NCBI GenBank assembly: GCA_016182965.1
Contig: JACPFM010000040.1
Coordinates: forward strand, 43,833-107,832
Reading direction: 5' to 3'
DNA: 64,000 nt
Origin: Deltaproteobacteria bacterium
Lineage (GTDB): Bacteria > Myxococcota_A > Polyangia > Polyangiales > JADJMO01
This document shows positions 16,068 through 26,200 of the stretch, piece after piece (the first letter of the stretch is position 1; each line of letters opens with the position of its first letter). The position numbers and the translations under genes were made by a program. The notes beneath the pieces are model-generated. The model did not search any database and was not told the DNA's origin. It saw only the letters and a program-made list of their open reading frames with translations.

Positions 16068-18167
16068 ATGCGTCACCTGACGGTGATCCAGGAGCCGCGC
16101 GTCCCGGTCGAGGAGAGCCGGCCCGATCCGAAGCTCCGCGGCGACGGCGCGCTCGCGGCGCTGGAGGTCCCGTTCCTCTGGCTCGACCGCGCGATCGAGC
16201 GGTTGGTGCCCGCGAAGTGGAACCCGCTCGCGCAGACGGGCGCCATCGCGAACGTCACCTTCCTCATCGCCTCGATCTCCGGCGTGCTCCTCTTGATCTG
16301 GTACCGCTCGAGCGTCCACAGCGCGTGGTCGTCGCTCGAGGCGATGCGCGGCTCGTTCCTCGCCCAGCTCACCCGGTCCATCCACCGCTACTCGTCCGAC
16401 GCGTGCATGCTGTTCGTGGTCCTGCACGCGGTGCGGCTCACCGCGGCGCGTCGCTTCTCGGGCGCGCGGTGGCTCGCGTGGGTCACCGGCCTGATCTTGA
16501 TCGGTTCGCTGTGGCTGGTCGGCTGGCTCGGCTACTGGCTCGTGTGGGACGAGGCCGCGCGCCAGGTGGCGATCGGCTCGTCGAAGGTGCTCGACGTGCT
16601 GCCCATCTTCGGCGATCCGATGGGGCGATCGTTCCTCACCGACGGCAGCGTGCACTCGCTGCTGTTCTTCATCGTGTTCTTCCTCCACATGCTGCTGCCG
16701 CTGGCGATGGGCATCGCGCTGTGGCTGCACATCACGCGGCTGAACCGCTCGCGGTTCCTCACGTCGCGGGGCATGGCCGTCGCGATCGTCGCCGCGCTGG
16801 TCGTGCTCTCGATCGTGGCGCCGGCGACCAGCGGCAAGTCGGCCAAGATGCTCGTGTCGCCGAGCGCGGTGTCGCTCGACGCCTTCTACCTCCTGCCCAT
16901 CGCGATCACCGATCGCCTCGGCGGCGGGCTGATCTGGGCGGTCACCCTCCTCGGCGGGATCGTCTCCTTCTCGATCCCGTGGGCGCTCTCGCGCGGGCGC
17001 GCGCCGGTCGCCAAGGTCGATCTCGCCAAGTGCAACGGCTGCACGAACTGCGCGGCCGACTGCCCGTACGACGCCATCACGATGGTGGCGCGGACCGACG
17101 GTCGCGACTTCGCGCGGCAGGCGGTGGTCGACGCGGCGAAGTGCGTCGGCTGCGGCGTCTGCGCCGGATCGTGCGACTCCGCGGGCATCGGCATCCCCGC
17201 CGTGTCGCAGGTCGAGGCGCGCGGGCGCATCGACCGGTGGATCGACGAGGTGATCGCCGACGAGGAGGACGCGCTCGTGGCGTTCGTCTGCCAGCGCTCC
17301 GCGGGCGCCGCGGTGAAGGTCGATCCGGAGAGCGGCCGCTCCGACGCGCTGCCCGGGTACCGCGTCATGCCGGTGGTGTGCACCGGCTGGGTGCACGCGC
17401 TCACCGTCGAGCGCGCGCTCCGTCACGGCGCCAAGGGCGTGCTCCTGGTCGGCTGCGGCCGCGCGGAGCCGCCGACGCGCGAGGGCACCCGCTGGACGCA
17501 CGAACGCATCGAGGGCGCCCGCAAGCCCGCGCTCCGAGCCGACAAGGTCGACGCCGCGCGCGTGCGGCTGCTCGAGCTCGATCGCACGCGGGCTTCGGAG
17601 CTGAACGTCGAGGCCGAGGCGTTCCGCACGGGGGCGCCGAGGGCGAGCAGGGCTCCAGCGCGTGCGCTCCGCGCGATCGCGGCCGTCGGCGTGGCGGCCG
17701 TGCTGTCGGGCGCGACGCTGCTCGGCAGTCGCGTCGGCTACGGCGGCCCGCCCTCGCACGGACCTGAGCTCGTCGTCTCGTTCAAGCACCCCGGCCGCAC
17801 CGGCGAGCACTGCCGCCGCGTCACCGAGGAAGAGAAGGCGAAGATGCCGCCGCACATGCGGCGCGACGAGATCTGCGAGCGCGGCCGCGCCGCCGTCCGC
17901 TTGCGCGTCGAGGTCGACGGGCAGGAGCGCTGGCGGTCGAGCTACGCGCCGCAGGGGCTCCGGGGCGACGGCCCGAGCATCGCCCTCGAGACGCTGGGCA
18001 TCCAAGCGGGCGAGCACCGGGTCGTGGTCTCCCTCGGCGACAGCCACGATCCGAACGAGTGGACCTTCCGCGACGAACGTACGCTCCGCTTCGGCGATCG
18101 CAGCCGAGCGGTGGTCTTGTTCGACCGCGGGACGGGATTCACTTGGGAGACGGGCGAAAGCCCCTAG
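16068..18167 (+). CDS. Cytochrome b - 2x[4Fe-4S] - MvhD/FlpD-like fusion protein
   Basis: A 699-residue fusion. Residues about 60-310 are cytochrome b6-like with two His-x13-His pairs, H106/H120 and H207/H221, enough for two b hemes. Next come two ferredoxin motifs beginning at C322 (CNGCTNCAADCP) and C359 (CVGCGVCAGSC). Residues about 400-520 match the MvhD/FlpD family: FVCQRS (C408), VVCTGW (C438), GAKGVLLVGCG (C463) and RWTHERIE. Several of that family's usual Cys residues are replaced. One more helix (about 545-570) leads to a C-terminal beta-rich domain. FlpD-type modules normally link hydrogenase or formate dehydrogenase to heterodisulfide reductase. Here the fusion could link a quinol or soluble donor to the heme-copper unit (inference). 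Confidence 0.85.
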   Translation: MRHLTVIQEPRVPVEESRPDPKLRGDGALAALEVPFLWLDRAIERLVPAKWNPLAQTGAIANVTFLIASISGVLLLIWYRSSVHSAWSSLEAMRGSFLAQLTRSIHRYSSDACMLFVVLHAVRLTAARRFSGARWLAWVTGLILIGSLWLVGWLGYWLVWDEAARQVAIGSSKVLDVLPIFGDPMGRSFLTDGSVHSLLFFIVFFLHMLLPLAMGIALWLHITRLNRSRFLTSRGMAVAIVAALVVLSIVAPATSGKSAKMLVSPSAVSLDAFYLLPIAITDRLGGGLIWAVTLLGGIVSFSIPWALSRGRAPVAKVDLAKCNGCTNCAADCPYDAITMVARTDGRDFARQAVVDAAKCVGCGVCAGSCDSAGIGIPAVSQVEARGRIDRWIDEVIADEEDALVAFVCQRSAGAAVKVDPESGRSDALPGYRVMPVVCTGWVHALTVERALRHGAKGVLLVGCGRAEPPTREGTRWTHERIEGARKPALRADKVDAARVRLLELDRTRASELNVEAEAFRTGAPRASRAPARALRAIAAVGVAAVLSGATLLGSRVGYGGPPSHGPELVVSFKHPGRTGEHCRRVTEEEKAKMPPHMRRDEICERGRAAVRLRVEVDGQERWRSSYAPQGLRGDGPSIALETLGIQAGEHRVVVSLGDSHDPNEWTFRDERTLRFGDRSRAVVLFDRGTGFTWETGESP

Positions 18168-18181
18168 AATGGAGCGCGCGC

Positions 18182-18697
18182 ATGGATCTCCCGCAGACCA
18201 CTGAGTACGCGTTGCGCGCGCTGGCGCACATCGCCACGCTGCCCGACGGAACGCTCGCGCGCGCCGAGACGGTCTCCAACGAGACCGGCGTCCCGCTGCA
18301 CTACCTGCACAAGATCCTGCGGCGGCTCGCCGGCGCGGGGATCCTCGAGGCGAAGAAGGGGCCGGGCGGCGGGTTCGCGCTCGCCAAGGCGCCGCACCGC
18401 ATCCGCTTCATGGAGATCCTCGAGGCGATGGACTCGCCGATGCCCGACGCCTGCGCGTTCGGGTGGGGCAAGTGCGACGCGAACCACCCGTGCCCGCTGC
18501 ACGGCACCTACAGCGAGTTCAAGAACGCGATGATCGGCTGGGCGTCGAAGACGACGCTCGCCGACGTGCGCGCGTACGCCGCCTCGATCGGCGCCGAGCG
18601 CAACTCCGAGATCCGCCGACTGCCGATGGCCTCACGACCCGGCGCGCGCCCCGGCAAGGCGGTAGACGCGCCGGCCAAGAAGAGGAAGGCGAAATGA
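18182..18697 (+). CDS. Rrf2-family regulator with IscR-type Fe-S ligands
   Basis: A 171-residue winged-helix regulator (TTEYALRALAHIA ... LHKILRRLAGAGIL ... GPGGGF). Cys91, Cys98 and Cys104 are followed by His107 (CPLH), almost the same numbering as the [2Fe-2S] ligands of E. coli IscR (92, 98, 104, 107). The NO sensor NsrR uses three Cys plus Asp8; here residue 8 is Glu. An Fe-S sensor responding to NO, oxygen or iron-sulfur status is likely. It sits inside the operon, 14 bp after the fusion gene and overlapping ctaB, and probably controls it. The C-terminus is Lys/Arg-rich. Confidence 0.9.
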   Translation: MDLPQTTEYALRALAHIATLPDGTLARAETVSNETGVPLHYLHKILRRLAGAGILEAKKGPGGGFALAKAPHRIRFMEILEAMDSPMPDACAFGWGKCDANHPCPLHGTYSEFKNAMIGWASKTTLADVRAYAASIGAERNSEIRRLPMASRPGARPGKAVDAPAKKRKAK

Positions 18698-19605
18698 CCG
18701 CGCCCGCCGAGCAGGCGGTCGAGGCGACGCTGCCGGCGCCGCGGGTGCCGCTCGTGGGGGCGCGGGTCGCGCGCGATCTCGTGGCGCTGTGCAAGCCGCG
18801 GATCACCCTGATGGTCACCGCGACCGGCGTCGCCGGCGCGCTCGTCGCGCAGCAGCGCCCGTCGCTCGGCGGCTGGCTCGGCGCGACGCTCGGCACCGCC
18901 GCCATCGTCGCCGGCGCCAACACCCTCAACATGTGGCTCGAGCGCGAGTCCGACGCGCGCATGGAGCGCACGCGCGATCGCCCGCTCGCCGCGGGGCGGC
19001 TGTCTGCGCGCACCGGCCTCTTGTTCGGGCTCGGCCTGTCGCTCGCGTCGGTGCCGTTGCTCCTCGCCGCCAACGGCCTCGTCGCCGTGCTCGGCCTGGT
19101 CGCGCTGGTCACCTACGTCGCGCTGTACACGCCGATGAAGCGCTTCACGTCGTGGTCGCTGCCGGTCGGCGCGATCGCCGGCGCGATGCCGCCGGCCATG
19201 GGCTACGCGGCGGCGACCGGCACGCTCGACGCGCGCGGCGCGTTCCTGTTCGCCGTGCTGTTCGCGTGGCAGCTGCCGCACTTCATGGCGATCTCGATCG
19301 TGCGCGCCGACGAGTACGCGGCCGCCGGGCTCTCGGTCGGCGCGGCCGGCGCGCGGCTGCGCGTGAACAAGCTCGCGATGGTGGTCACCGCCGTCCTGCT
19401 GCTCCTGACCACGCTGGCGGCGCCGCTGGTCGGCCTCGGCGGGCGCGGGTCGCAGATCGTCTCGGCGATCACCGGGCTCGCGATGGTCGCGCTGTCGGTG
19501 CGCGCCGCGAGGGCGGGGGCGGGCCGGAGCGAGGCGCGCGACGCCTTCGCGTTCACGATGGCGCACCTCGCGATCGTGCTGACGGCGCTCGGGGTCGATC
19601 GGTAA
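18694..19605 (+). CDS. ctaB: Protoheme IX farnesyltransferase (heme O synthase)
   Basis: A UbiA-family membrane prenyltransferase that adds farnesyl to heme B to make heme O. The first Asp motif is present (NMWLERESDARMERTRDRPL), as are YTPMKRFT and WQLPHFMAI. The product has 303 residues and about nine helices, the usual size. The start overlaps the regulator's stop (ATGA at 18694-18697) behind AGAGGAAGG. Its presence suggests the heme-copper enzyme uses heme O or a derivative; no ctaA is seen in the window. Confidence 0.95.
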   Translation: MTAPAEQAVEATLPAPRVPLVGARVARDLVALCKPRITLMVTATGVAGALVAQQRPSLGGWLGATLGTAAIVAGANTLNMWLERESDARMERTRDRPLAAGRLSARTGLLFGLGLSLASVPLLLAANGLVAVLGLVALVTYVALYTPMKRFTSWSLPVGAIAGAMPPAMGYAAATGTLDARGAFLFAVLFAWQLPHFMAISIVRADEYAAAGLSVGAAGARLRVNKLAMVVTAVLLLLTTLAAPLVGLGGRGSQIVSAITGLAMVALSVRAARAGAGRSEARDAFAFTMAHLAIVLTALGVDR

Positions 19606-19674
19606 TCGCCGACGGCATCGCAGACACGTCGTCTTCGGGTCGCCTCGTCGCGCCAGGCGCTCGATGAACGAACC

Positions 19675-19692
19675 GAGACGAAGGAGCGTCTC
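19675..19692. terminator. Weak hairpin between convergent genes
   Basis: GAGACG (19675-19680) pairs with CGTCTC (19687-19692) across a 6-nt loop in the 89-bp space between ctaB and the minus-strand gene. There is no clear T-run, so termination is tentative. Confidence 0.3.
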
Positions 19693-19694
19693 AT

Positions 19695-20255
19695 CTACTC
19701 CAGGCTCGAATGTCCTGCCTGGCCGGCCTCGCGTATTCCCTCCAGGTGAGGACGGCGCTCGCGGATTGCGAGTTCGAGAGCAGCGGCCACGAACTCGGCT
19801 TGACTTCTCCCGATACGCATTACTGATCGAATGCGTCTTCCGCAGTATGTGAATGACACAACACTATCGCGCCGGCCATGCTCGGCCGCAACGTTCTCGA
19901 TCGCAGACACGCGGTATCGGCGGCGGGTCCGCAGCCGAAAGATTGTGTATTCCTGCTCAAGCAGGACATCCGCTGACCGATAACCTTGATCGAGAGGCGT
20001 CAGACGAAACGTCAGCTGACCGAGGCTGTCACGGCCAAGCGCGCAGAGAACCAGGATTCCGACCACATTGATTGCAGCCAGCGCTGGCCAAACGTGCCCA
20101 CGGTATGCGTCTGTTAGGCTGAGCGCGTTGAATCCGAGCCACCAGATCAACGCCAGAGAGAGGCGGAGTATCTTGTAGCGTGGGGCAACCAACAAGCAAA
20201 CGCTCCCGCGTTGCAGCTCGAGAACCACCCCAGCGGGAGCGTGCGCCCGCAACAT
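19695..20255 (-). CDS. Candidate immunity protein: two-helix membrane protein with PH-like domain
   Basis: The ATG at 20253-20255 lies 7 bp after the stop of the RHS gene, on the same strand. The 186-residue product has a hydrophobic hairpin (LSLALIWWLGFNAL and AALAAINVVGILVLCAL), followed by a basic beta-rich region (FRLRTRRRYRVSAIENV). This arrangement recalls small bacterial PH-domain membrane proteins. The region has lower GC than the rest of the window. Position directly behind an RHS tip is where cognate immunity genes lie. No family is recognised, so immunity is an inference. Confidence 0.65.
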   Translation of the reverse strand: MLRAHAPAGVVLELQRGSVCLLVAPRYKILRLSLALIWWLGFNALSLTDAYRGHVWPALAAINVVGILVLCALGRDSLGQLTFRLTPLDQGYRSADVLLEQEYTIFRLRTRRRYRVSAIENVAAEHGRRDSVVSFTYCGRRIRSVMRIGRSQAEFVAAALELAIRERRPHLEGIREAGQAGHSSLE

Positions 20256-20262
20256 GTTGAGC

Positions 20263-23200
20263 TTACTTGCAGGCAATGTACTCCGAGAAGCCATCATCGT
20301 CACTGAAACCGAATCCACCGCTCCAATGGCCGAAGCTGATTCCAAAATACGTGCCTGTTTCGTGGCCAACTTTTCCGCCGAAAGCGCGCGGCAGATCGAA
20401 GCGACCGAAGACAAGACCAATCGGGCCCACCTCAACCGTGCTCTCTAGCAGTCTGATCTTCGCCGTCTCGAGGTGCCATTTGCCATCTCCGCGAACGTCT
20501 CTCTCGTATAGCCCTTCATATCCAGCATACAAGGCCGCTTCGCCAACACCCTTGAGTCCCCCCACCACGCCGGCTGCGGCGATCCCACCTGCGAAAGCGC
20601 CGTTTACCGAATCATATCCGGCGAGACCCACCAACTCTCCCTCGAGCCCCAAGGCCTCAGGGCCCACGTGTTTCGACGCTGCACCCCACGCGTATACCGA
20701 ATAAAGCCCGGTCGGGTCGAGGCGGTTCACCGGATCGTTGCCCGCATACGCGTAGAAATTCGTGGCTCCACCCGCAAAGCCCATGGGCTCCTTCGTCAAC
20801 CACCGCCCGCGCGCCGGATCGTACTCCCGCGCGCCGAAGTGCACGTACTTCGTCGTGCGGTCGTAGAGCCCGCCCGCGAAGCCGAACGGCACCGGCGCAA
20901 AGCCGGGCGCGACGTACTCCCCGACGACCACGCCCCACTCGTTGTAGTCCGTTCGTTGGACGACCGCGCCAGTCGCCGTGTCGACGACGACACGCGGGCT
21001 GCCGAGGTGGTCGGCGAAAATGCGATAGACCTTCCCGCCTTGCAAGACGAGGTCGGGCACGTTCGGACGGCTCGCGAACACGAAGCGCGAGACGAGTGTA
21101 CCGCCCCGATACTCGGCGATTGGGAGCAGGCCGCCGTCTTCGTAGACGTACGCGATGCTGCCCGAAACGCCGCTCTCCTCGCGCAGCACCCGCCGGCCGA
21201 GCGCGTCGTAGCGATAGGTCACCGTGCGTTCGACCCAAGTTGACCAATCGAGTGTGCGCCAGCCTATCAGTTGCCCGTCGGCATCGTACGTGTGGCTGAA
21301 ATCATTCCACCAGTTCCGGACCAGTCGGCCGTCGCGATCGTGAACGAAAGTGTTCGCCGGATCGCTCACGAGCCGATCCTGCGCGTCGTAGGTGTTCCCG
21401 GTGCCGCCGCCCACCGGCACGTCACGGTTGCCGTTGATGTCATAGGAGTAGTTGCGCGTTGCGACCACGGAGCCGGGGCCCTCGTTCAGCCCGGCATTCA
21501 CGATCACGCCCTCGAGCGCGCCGTCATGCCGATACGTGTAGCTGGTCGTCTGGGTACGCTCCGCTAGCCCCGGCACGGCGGCGACGTACTCCGTGAGCCT
21601 CGTGATGCGGCCGCGCGCGTCTCGTTCGTACGTGAAGCCGAGGTAGCGCGTGCCGCTCCTGGTCGCCTCGAGGCCCCACTCGGACACACTCGAGGCGTCG
21701 CGTGCGCCTGCGAGCTCGCCGAAGAGCGACCACGAGAGGTTCTCCCTCGTGCCAGCGACGCTGACGGCGGTCGGCGCACCGTCAGGACGCGGAATTCCGC
21801 CGGTCAGCAGCCGGTCGACCGTGAGCGTTTGGCCGGCGACGGTCGCGGTCTTCAAGAGTCCATCCAGATCGTAGCCGTACGAGACCGTACTCGTGTTCCC
21901 AGCGACATACACGGATTGGGTGTCGAGGCGCAAGCGGCCGTCAAACGTACGGGAGACGGTGGGGTCGATTGTGGCGCCCGAGGACGGCGTGAGGTGAGCC
22001 TCCGTCTGCGTCGGCACGACGCCATCGAACTGGTGCCACGAATACGCCTGCCATGATCCGCCGCGCAGCCGTCCTTGGATGCCCGGGAGGCCGTCCGGTC
22101 CCCATGTCATGTAGTCCATGAAGGATCCAGTACCGCCATCGCTCGACCCGAAGCTCCTTGTTTGCGGACGCATGACCGGTGAGAAGGTCCACGTGTCCTT
22201 TGCCCATGGCTCGCTGCGTGTCAGCTCGCGGAGCTCGAGATCCGCACCCAGAGCGGCCGAGATGCTGGTCGGCTCGGATCCGACCGTTGGTGCGTTGTAC
22301 GCCAGTTTGCCTGACGAGCGGTCGAGCGTGAACGTGTGGAGGGCACTCGTCGTCCCTCCCGTGGCTTGGACGGGCACGACCACCATCGTGGTGCCGTCAG
22401 CAACATGCGTCAGCGTGACCGTGCGTTCGGAGCTACCGTAAGGAGTCGTCACCGTCCGCGGCCGACCGACTTTGTCAGTGGTGATCCGTCCGAGCAATCC
22501 GAGAGGATCGAATGCGCATGCGAGATACCCGGTGGTCGCATCGTACCCAAAGCTGACGCGACGGCAGCCCGCGGGCACCGGCGGAGGCGCGGAGCTGCAG
22601 TCGGCCGCTGGGTGGTCGGGAGTCGTGAGGCTCGGGCAGACGCCCTGTTGAATTGCGGTGATCCGTCCCCGCGCATCGTAACCGAGCCAGAGCTCGTGAT
22701 GTCCCGCGGCGACCACCCGCACGAGCCGGTCCTTCAGGTCGTACTCGACCGCCGTGGTCGCTCCCGATGGCCGCGCAGTGGTGACCCGCGTACCCGACGT
22801 CCCGATCTTCTCGGTCGTCGTGGTCATGCTGCGAGCGCTCGATCCCTCCAGCCAGGACACCGTTTCCGTCAAGTTGGACGCGGTTCCTGGCGCGCTCGCG
22901 TTGGACGGTGACACCGAACGAGCGATGGTGGTGCTGACGATGGGGCTCGAGGGGCTCGGCTTGAAATCGAGCTGCGAAGCGTACGAAGCCACGTGCCCGA
23001 ACCTCGGATCGGAGCTCAACTTGGTGGTCATCGTGGCGTTCGAAGCATACGTCGTCGCCCGAGAGCGGCCGGCAAAGTCCTCCTCCGTCCTGGTGACCTC
23101 GGCCCACATCCCTGTCCCGAGGGTCCTCGTACGAACAAGGTTGCCCGAGCCGTCCGTGCGCAAGTCATACGAAATCTGCTGCCCGGCCCCGGAGGAGACG

Positions 23201-26200
23201 TCCACCCGCCAACCAAGCGGATCGGTCGTCCGGACGAGCGTCTGCGGCGTGCCCGACGCCATCGCGTGGTAGTCGTGCGAAAGGCGACCGTTGCTGTCGT
23301 ACGCGAACTGGTAGCCCGGTCCGGACGTAGCGTTCGCGATCGGGTCGCGGTACTCCCACAGCAGGCCGTTTGGCGAGTACGTGAACGAGGAACTGCGGCC
23401 GACTTCGGGCTCGTCGAATCTCGTGAGATAGTCGCCGGTGAGCGTCAGCTTGGAGACCAGGTTGTCCTGCGATCGGAGCTCGATGCTGCTCGCCGACACG
23501 CGGTTGATTGTCAGGGTATTGTCGCCGGCGTCGACGATGCTCGTGAGCTTGGTGCGATCCACGGGGTCGTGGTTGAACGTCAGCTTCGCGCGTCCGGTGA
23601 AGGCGTCAACCGTCCGCTGGATGACGCCCTTCGTGTCGAACACGTATACTTCGCTGGCGTCGCCGGAGGCTACGAAACGCTCCGAGCCGACAAGGAGGCT
23701 GGACATCCCGTGCGAGACGCGGAGGACGCGGTGCGTTGGATTCGCGGCGCTGTCGCCCAAGTTCACGACGAACAGATCGCCGCGGCTATCGATAGCGATC
23801 GCTGTCGGATCGTGCAGCTTGGCGTCCGCAGCGCGACCCCCATCGAGGATCTCGGTCGGGGGACAGGTGAGCGTTCCACCGACGCCCGCCACGACGCGCA
23901 ACAGCTTGTCACCCTCGAGCCGGTAGACGCGGCAATCGGATGCCATCGTCGACACGAACACGGTTCCGTCGGGCGAGATGGCGATGCGCCGGAATGACAC
24001 CGGGGGGTCGCTTCCGAAGGTCTTGTTTGCGTAGCCGTCAGGGCCGACCCGCCAGATCTGGTTCTGCGTCGCGATGAAAAGGTCACCATTGGCCCGCGCC
24101 GCAACGCCGCCGACGTTCGTCAGCTTCAGCTCGGTTGCCTTCGAGCCGGAGTCCGTTGCGCTGCCGCCGCCGGCGACAGTGCGTACGAGCGGCTTGGGGC
24201 CCGGCGCGATCCGGCGAATACGATCGTCGCCGCCAGCGGCGTCATCGACGAAGTAGATCGTGCCATCAGGCAGCACCGTGATATCGCGCGGAGTCGAAAC
24301 TTCCGAACCCATCGCGGGCCCGTCGCCGCCGATCCCTTTCGTGCCGTCAGGGCTGCCAGCGATCTGCACGAGCCCTGACGCCGAATCGTAGCGATACAGC
24401 CGATACTCCGAGATGGGCGTGAAGTACAGCCGTCCTGCGCCGTCGACGGCGAGGCCGCGTGCATCGTTCGCGAGCACCTGGTGGATGCGGGCGTTCTCGA
24501 ATCCATCGCTGGGGTTGGTCGCGTCGGGTGTGATCTTCCAGATCCCGTCGTAGAAGGTGGCGACATACAGGGAGCGATCCGGGGCCATCGCAAGCGCCTC
24601 AAGCTCGTAGGGCAGCGCCACGGACCGCGCCAGCGCCCCCGTAGTCAGGGTTCCGCTTGCCCCACCGGCCACCGTGAAGATGGACGCGTCCTTCACTTCG
24701 GTGTGAACGACGCCGCCATCCCCCCGGTACAGCGTCTGGCTCTCGACGTCGTAGTAGTGCACCGGGCTGAGCGACCAGCCGCCGAGGCCCTGGATCGAGT
24801 CGACCCAGGTGTCGACCCACGCGTCCAGCTCGCGATAGAGCGTCGCCTCCTTGCGCGTCGAGTCGGCGATGAACGAGATGGCGGGATCCGGCGACATCGC
24901 GGCGGGATCGCCGAATTTCGTTACGCTGAAGTAGCTGCCATCGTAGACGAAGCCGACCTTCACGTGCGCACGCTGGCGACCGTTCAGCACGCGTGCGAAG
25001 GAATCGCGGCCGTCCCAGCGAAAGCGGAACTGATAGTAGGTCCTTGGCCCTTTCACGGGATCGCTAATCACGGCCTCGCTCACGACGCCGGTGAGCAGCC
25101 TCCCTGCAATCGTGGCGGTACCCTCGACGCGCTTCGGCAAGGGACTGGACGGCTTCTCCACGGATGCGACGAACTCGCGCCAGCGCCCGGGCTGGCGTGC
25201 ACTGCTGTAGCGCAGCGAGAACGGCGTGCCGGCGATCGGCAAGACCTCGCCGAGCGTCTGGTTTTCACACTCGATGATCGATCCGGCCCGGCAGCTGGGC
25301 TTCGTCGTGTCGCCGCTGAAGAAGCTGATGAGGCCGGGAGGGAGCGCGCCCGCGATCGCGCGGATGGCGAAGTTCCAGTCGAAGGAGGAGAAGTGCTCGA
25401 CCTCGAACCTCCAGAGCGTGTGCCCGGTACCGGCATCCGCCGAGCCGGTCCAGTAGCGTGCGAGCTCGGTGGCTTCGCCAGGAAGCAACGTCACGCCGCC
25501 CGAAACCGTGGCCTGTCCGCTGCTGTCGACACCGGTGATCGCGATGACTCTTCCGTTGTGCTCCGGCAGCTCCGGAACCCACACGCCGAGCTTCTCGTCG
25601 TACTTGCCGTTCGGGACCTGCACGTCGACACCAACCCCAGCCCAGTTGTCGACGTACAGCACCACCGGTCCGCTGAATCTCACCGTCTTTCGCTCGTGGC
25701 CGTCGAGCGCGAAGGCGGCCGCAAACGTGTAGCCGCTCGATGGCGGCAGCAGTCCTGGCATCGCAGCGGGCCCGCCGGCGCCTACCGTGTACTCGATCGC
25801 CCTGACGGAGAACGTGTCGATCGGCGACATGCCGTCGACGGTCGCTTGCGTCCCCGCGGGGAAGAACGCAGCGAGCCGCCGAGGACCAGTCTCTCCCGGC
25901 GGCGTGACGTCCGGGCCGAGGACGAAGCGGTTGGACGAGTTGATCAACGTCGCGGATCCGGTGATCGGCGTCAGGCGCGCGTCGTCCATCCACGTGTAAT
26001 CGTGAACGCGGGGCACGACACGGCGCTGGATCGGAAGATAGCTGGTGCCGGCCGGGCCCTGGACATCGACGAGCACGGGACCGGTGCCTTTGACCGCGAG
26101 CGCGAAGCTGCCGTCCCACCACGTGGTGGCGCTGCCGTACTCCGGGTGATCGACGATGCTCAGGCGTCCGCACACGACCGGATCGCCATCGCGGGTCTTG

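Noticed and set aside
18182-18697. NsrR (NO sensor) as a firm name
   Set aside because: The His107 ligand and Cys spacing match IscR better; NO sensing remains possible but is not shown.
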